Origin: Euryodendron excelsum
Lineage: Eukaryota; Streptophyta; Magnoliopsida; Ericales; Pentaphylacaceae
Length of the DNA: 64,000 nucleotides
Assembly: GCA_033060915.1 (NCBI GenBank)
Contig: CM065392.1
Coordinates: 7,339,501-7,403,500 of the forward strand
Direction of reading: 5' to 3'
Made by a program: the position numbers and the translations under genes. Shown in pieces: positions 58,838 through 64,000 of this stretch; positions within the stretch are counted from its first letter, which is position 1; each line of letters begins with the position of its first letter. Under the pieces are notes generated by a model. It searched no databases. It worked only from the letters and a program-made list of their open reading frames with translations, and had not been told where the DNA came from.

Positions 58838-61800
58838 TTATTAGTAAAGAGAGAATTCCATTAAATGAAGGGAAAAATTCATATCACTAGAGTGGGAGTC
58901 TCACAATAGAGTAGGCCAAAAGGAAAGCAAAACCAGGGAAGGGAGGCGAGGGAAGTTGGCAAGAGGCCAAACCATCACGATTTAACATGGAGGGGGCACC
59001 TTAGACTTCTAACTGCAGCAATGTTGTGTATAAATTCCGTAATGCTAAACTTTGAGTTCCTAACCTCAGCTTTCATCCATGAAGCAAAGAAAAGTTTGAT
59101 TGTGTGAACAACTTCCTGCCAATCCAGTGTGATGTTGTTGAAGATTATACCATTCCTTAGAAGCCAAAATTCCAAATAGTTGCCAGAAAGAGAGCCCTCT
59201 AGATGATTTTCTCTAGGCCAAAGAGCTTGAAATCATACCACCATAAGGCCAGATCAACCAGATTGAGAGGTGAAACCTACTACATTACCCACCAGTTTAG
59301 GATAGAAGACCAAATGATCCAATTCACTTTACACCTTAGTAGCAGATGATCTGAACTTCTTCTACTTCATTGCACAGGGCACACTTAGGACTTGTATTTG
59401 GAGGTAGAGCTCCCGTGTGTATTAGTAAATTTGAGGTATAAATTTTCCTTTGCAATGCTAGCCATCCAAACACCTATAATTTTAGAGGGGCTGCATTTTT
59501 CCAGACAAAATGATGATTGTAATGGGGGACAACCATAGAGTTTTGGAAAGAGTTACAAAAGGAGCTCACTGGGAATGCTTTTGAAGACTCTGCACTCCAC
59601 ACTAGTGAATCACTTTTGCTTGGCTCAATGTTGGGATGATTAAGAAGGAGAATTAGCTTTCTGAGGTCATCATTTTCCCAATCTCTGAGTTCCCTCTTGA
59701 AGTTCATATTCCATTTGACTGATCCATCTGCAAGAGTCTCACATGCCTCATTAATTAAGATCTGCTGATTCTGAGATAAAGAGAAGAGTTTTGGAAACAT
59801 TTCTGCCAGCTGCATCTGTCTAGACCATTGCCCATGACCTTGATTCAGAGAAAACCAAGGTTCATTTCAGAATTGTGTGGTTTTTCCAAAACCTAAACTG
59901 ATGTGTAGGTTCTCCTTTAGCACTTTGCTGAAGACATCATTCCCATTACCAGATTCAATAATACCTTTCCATAAACTGAGAGTTTAGAAGGCAAAGAGAT
60001 ATGGGGGAGCCATCTAGAGGTTGCTAAGTTATATTTGCTGCATATTATTCTTCTTCAAAGAGCATCTTTTCAACACCAAATTTCCACTATCGTTTGGCTA
60101 ACAAAGCAGCATTCATCAACTGGATGGGTTTAATGCCTAAACCTCCTTGCTCTTTTTCCGGAGAAACATATCCCCATTTAACAAGAAGCACCTTCTTTTT
60201 ATTTTCACTATCTCCCCATAAGAAGCTTCTCATGATCTTTTCCAACAGCATTCTAACCTTTACTGGGATCTTGAAGAGAGATAGGAAATAGATGGGGAGG
60301 TTGGCAAGTGTTGACTTGAGTAAAACAATTCTACCTCCAATTGAGAGTTGAGATCTTTTTTTAGCTACAAAGCTTAGATTTAAACTTGTCAATAACTTCC
60401 TTCCAATCCATCATGTTTTCTGGTTAGAGCCTACTGGCAAACCAAGATAGGTAATAGGAAGTTTCCCTATTTTGCAACTAAACAAATCTGTAACTATTTT
60501 TAGAAGGAGTTTTGTAACTCCAACTCAAAGCACCTAAGGATTCTTTTAAGGTTCTTCAATTCATCAAGGTTTGTTGCGTTAAAGCAGATAGTGTCATCAG
60601 CATATTGTAGTTGGGAAATTAGATTTCGTTCCTCCCTATTTTGACCCCATTAACCAAGTTAAGTTAGGAAGCCTTGGCGAGCAATGTGTTGAGCCCTTCT
60701 GCAGCAATGATGGAGAGAAAAGGGAAGATGGGCCCCCTTTGTCTGAGGCTTCTCTCCACCTTGAATTGCTTTGTCGGGGAGCCATTGACCAGAATAGATA
60801 CTTTAGTAATAGATAGGCTTTCTTTGATCCAACTGCACCACTTGCAACTAAATCGCATTTTTCCCATCATTATGAGTAGGAAACTCCAGTTTAATGTGTC
60901 AAAGGCTTTCTCACAATCCAGGTTTAGGGCAATTCCTTTAAACTCTTTGATGTTCCTCTCATGAAGCACTTCTCTAGCAATTAAAATTCCATCTGAAATG
61001 TTCCTCCCTTTGATGAAGGCATTTTAGGAACCACCAATTACTTCCTTCATAACCAACATGAGTTTGTTGGCTAAGCACATAGCAAGTAGTTTACACATAG
61101 AGCCTATTATGCTAATAGGCATGTAGTGGTTAAAAGACTCAGGGCATTCTACTTTAGGCACCAAGGCAATGAAGGAAGAATTGAGGCCTTTTGTTAACTT
61201 ATCATTTGAATGAAAGTCATAGAGGAACGCCATTACCTCTGGCTTGAGAAGATTCCAGAATTTCTTGACAAAATTGAAATTGAAGCCATCTAGACCTGGA
61301 GCCTTTCCACCTTCACAGCTGTAAATAGATTTCTTTTTGAGTCTTTTGGCTTCAGTACTACAAGGTTCCTCCTCTGTGAGGTTATTTGCCTTGGCAACCT
61401 CTTCCTCCAGATGAGTAACTCTTTTGAAAACATTACCAAACACCTCAGAATTCCAAGCTTTGATTTTACTTTCGATGTGTTGCAGTTTTTTTAGAAGAGT
61501 AAAACTTGCCTAGCCATTAAATGTAGGCTCTTTCCATTATTTTGTAACTAGATCCTTAACGTTTCATTTGAAACCCAGATTTTCGGTCAGAAAAGTGAAG
61601 GAAAAGGAAAACGTGAGGGAAAATAGAACAAAAATACTCTTTTATTTTGTTTTATTTTCCTTTAAATGGAGCATAAAGGATTTCTTTGAGAGCTAGGCAT
61701 CAAAGATCCTAAAAGGCTTAGGACCCCAATTAACTTCTTCATCTGATAAGAGAATAGGACTATGGTTAGATAGTAACCTAAGAAGGCCCCATTGTGAACA

Positions 61801-61970
61801 TTTAAAACTTTGCAGCCATCTGTTACAAACTAAGAATCTATCTAATCTGCTCCATATTTCCTTGCTTTGAAGATTTGACCAAGTAAACCTTCTGCCAATT
61901 AAAGGCAGATCAAGCAATTCAACTGTCTCCAAGAAGTTTTGAAATTTTTTTAAAGAATCTAGCCCACTCT
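58838..61970 (-). mobile_element. L1-type LINE, 5'-truncated, decayed
   Basis: On the - strand: C-terminal endonuclease (61932-61693: LDLPLIGRRFTWSN, then SNHSPILL), linker LLKKLQHIESKIKAWNSEVF, and reverse transcriptase (61443-60087: GGKAPGLDGFNFNFVKKFW; LNLDCEKAFDTLNW; catalytic YADD at 60593-60604, intact). The post-RT region LPIYFLSLFKIPVKV / RSFLWGD follows. A zf-RVT region is at about 59530-59340, and the element closes with a tail NAAVRSL-type stretch and an AATAAAAAA end near 58838. Unlike the LINE at 50340-54597, no RNase H domain is seen, so the two belong to different lineages. Several stops and a frame-breaking stretch (61560-61690) inactivate it. Confidence 0.8.
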
Positions 61971-62459
61971 ATCTATTGGTATTTAGCAGATATTAACCTA
62001 AATCAATGCAGAACTATCATGAGTTAAATATAATAACTTGAGTAAAAAGTGATAGAACATAGAGTAAAAAGAATCCAATAGCACAAAAATTTTTTTTCTG
62101 TGGAGACCCAAACTATGGAGAAAATCACTTGTCCACTTCGCCGGATAAAGATCTACACAATAATATCATTCAACAGTTACAAGACACTTAAAACCTAAAT
62201 CCCCAATTAAATCCTCAATCTCTAGGTTGGCTTGCACTTGCTCGATTCCACAATTCATCGTTGCTAGTGCATGATCACCTCTAAAATCCCTTAGAACAGA
62301 TTTGTGTCTCAAACTCCTTAAAGAATATCAATCTCTTCAATGACGTTAAAAGATTAAATGCTAAGAAACTATTTCTGAGCTTTAGAAATGATGGAAAACA
62401 CTTTAGAAAGTTACTTTCTTAATGACGGCTCATATATGGAACTTTGGGATAAGTGTAGG

Positions 62460-62467
62460 TATTTATA
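62460..62467 (-). promoter_or_regulatory. TATA box downstream of the CCCGCGAGGT cluster
   Basis: TATAAATA on the - strand, preceded by GCTC, lies about 55 bases after the last motif copy. Confidence 0.45.
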
Positions 62468-62519
62468 GAGCTTTAGAAATTTAGCGGTGCAGAACCCTAA
62501 GTCGCACATAAGTGGATCT

Positions 62520-62780
62520 TGTGGGCGGGAGTTATCCCACGAGGTGTCCCGTGAGGTCCATCCTGAAAATGATATGCTCTCTGTATTTTCTAGCGAGCTA
62601 TCCCGCAAGGTCCCACGAAGTCCTCTATGAACTGCATCCTCTCTATATCCCTTCGTGAGGTCCCGTAAGATCTTATGAAGTGTCCCGCGAAGTCTTTTGA
62701 AAGAATTTGTACACTGTTTCTTCCTATAAGGTGCTGCAAAGTCCCACGAGAGCTCCTACGAGGGTCAGTATAACTTCTCA
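62520..62780 (-). promoter_or_regulatory. Cluster of TCCCGCGAGGT-like motifs
   Basis: On the + strand one reads ATCCCACGAGGTGTCCCGTG, ATCCCGCAAGGTCCCACGAA, TTCGTGAGGTCCCGTAAG, GTGTCCCGCGAAGTC and GTCCCACGAGAGCTCCTACG. About ten degenerate copies of TCCCRYRARGT occur in 260 bases. The variants differ mostly by C/T and G/A changes at CpG. Confidence 0.5.
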
Positions 62781-63374
62781 TGCATATCCACACATCTCAC
62801 GACTTGTCTCGAAGTCCATCAAGGCTTGTCAAACTTCCATAACACACTTTAAAGCTTCATACAAACTCTTCTTAGCACAAGCTTACATGAAATAGTAATG
62901 AAGATCATCCTAATACATTGTGATTAACATCCAAAATACAATAAACTTGAAATGTCACTAAATTTGCCAATCAAATGATTTTATAATCTCCCCATTCAGC
63001 AATTTTGTGACCAAACAACTAACCTAGGGATTACAAGGAAATATAGACATACAAGTCTCGATCCCATAACCCTGTTAATCACAAGTATATCTAAAATGGA
63101 CATGAGCATATTACATTCCTTTTCAACCTGTCTCTGCACAGACATATCGACACATAACCATCAAGTGTAGAATCTCAATAATCAATAATCTCTCAAAGCA
63201 GTCAATATATGATATGAAATATAATCCTGAAATCTAATAGATGTTCTCCCCCCATTTGGATATAAATTGACAAGGGGAGTCACAAGCTATCAATAGGAGC
63301 AAAGACCAAGACCAAACCAACTATCCAAAAACCATGTGGTCCAAAAACCAATTATCCAAAAACATAGGATAACA

Positions 63375-63381
63375 CCCCCCC

Positions 63382-63412
<31 letters not shown>

Positions 63413-63416
63413 AAAA
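63375..63416 (-). repeat. T(14)-G(28) tract (C28-A14 on the + strand)
   Basis: Read on the - strand, fourteen T are followed by twenty-eight G, the same composite order as the tract at 269-301. Confidence 0.8.
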
Positions 63417-63469
63417 CCAGCTAAAAAGAAAAAAAAATAGTCCAAGGAAATAACCACGGGCAACAACTC

Positions 63470-64000
63470 CACCAACTATTGATGGCTTCGAGTGCAAAAA
63501 CTATTTATAAAGTCATTGGTAGAGTTAACAAAGTCTAAGTGGACCTTCACTATGCTAGTGACAACATCTCGAACCTCCTAAACCTCCCTAGAACAGAGCT
63601 CGATCGCCATATTGACCCACTCGTAAAGTTGATCCATCCTCTCCACCATATTATTAAAACAGTAGAGCACTACAGTCATAAATGCAGCTCACCAGAAGGC
63701 ATGGTCGAGGTGGATATGGAAGCAGGTGCCAGAGTGGATGGCTGGGCAACTGCAGAGACGGGAGTCAATGTCGCAGCCGAAGTAGGGGAAGTAGTAGTGG
63801 CTGCAGGTAAATCAGCTCGGCGATCCTCATTGTTGGAGTCATCAAGCTCGTAGGAGAAGCTGAGGAGTATAGTAGGAGTCGCTATTCCAACCTAAGCATT
63901 GCTCAGTTTTAAGGTCAATCAGCAAATGGCACCTGGAGATGTAAGCCGAGGCTCAGCATGATCAATAAAGACCAAATGACGAGTAATGAAGGCGGTAATG
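63470..64000 (-). pseudogene. Gag-like retroelement ORF remnant (3' part)
   Basis: On the - strand from the window edge the frame reads TAFITRHLVFIDHAEPRLTS, then PGAIC and a stop. A Ser/Thr/Ala-rich linker follows (PAATTTSPTSAATLTPVSAV). A second frame then reads MVERMDQLYEWVNMAIELCS, then REV*EVRDVVTSIV, a coiled-coil-like tail broken by TAG. The layout resembles the end of the gag-like ORF at 795-2014. It runs off the window. Confidence 0.45.

Larger units (their letters stand above)
61980..63370 (-). mobile_element. LTR-like region with CCCGCGAGGT motif cluster and TATA box
   Basis: No protein is encoded. On the - strand a cluster of GGTCCCGCGAGGT-like motifs (62780-62520) is followed by TATAAATA (62467-62460) and then about 450 bases of leader-like sequence. 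It lies 3' of a gag-like remnant at 63470-64000 on the same strand, as an LTR would. Exact ends were not defined. Confidence 0.4.

Overview
This window is repeat-rich plant nuclear DNA, most likely from a woody eudicot. It shows spliced genes with GT-AG introns, AT-rich spacers full of (GA)n, (AT)n and (CT)n microsatellites, and decayed plant transposons: Ty3/gypsy-type LTR elements, L1-type LINEs, a hAT relative, a Mutator-like TIR element, MITEs and a SINE. I cannot name the species.

Three protein genes appear intact. (1) A penta-EF-hand calcium-binding protein lies on the + strand (22138-25087, 4 coding exons, 272 aa). (2) and (3) Two tandemly duplicated alpha-type carbonic anhydrase genes lie on the - strand (28141-31845 and 44792-48747). 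Each has 7 coding exons of identical lengths and encodes 279 aa with a signal peptide and all catalytic residues. An orphan copy of the terminal carbonic anhydrase exon lies at 43517-43606, beyond the 3' end of the second gene, and a decayed piece of exon 2 lies in its intron 2. About 12.9 kb separates the two genes. That gap holds a MITE, an RNase H fragment, an A-B-B-A-B array of AT-rich repeats, an LTR scrap, a hAT-like transposase pseudogene and a 215-bp tandem pair.

Layout. 1-8400: nested retroelements: a broken gag-like ORF with stops that are all TAG, a 2.56-kb solo LTR with perfect 5-bp target duplication, and a second LTR with a promoter-proximal TTCGAACGGT cluster. 8400-13279: AT-rich spacer with a SINE and MITEs. 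13280-17495: complete but internally deleted gypsy element on the - strand. 17496-22137: AT-rich spacer. 22138-25087: EF-hand gene with a LINE remnant in intron 3. 26356-27438: Mutator-like TIR element with 10-bp target duplication. 28141-48747: carbonic anhydrase cluster. 50340-54597: LINE inserted beside a broken MAPKKK-type kinase pseudogene (54600-55590). 55889-57500: LTR related to the one at 6.4-7.6 kb, inverted. 58838-61970: second LINE, - strand. 61980-64000: further LTR and gag-like material on the - strand.

Nothing here forms an operon or pathway. The most unusual signals are arrays of short CpG-bearing motifs just upstream of TATA boxes in unrelated LTRs, a possible in-frame 15-nt mini-exon in the EF-hand gene, and the duplicated terminal exon of the second carbonic anhydrase gene.
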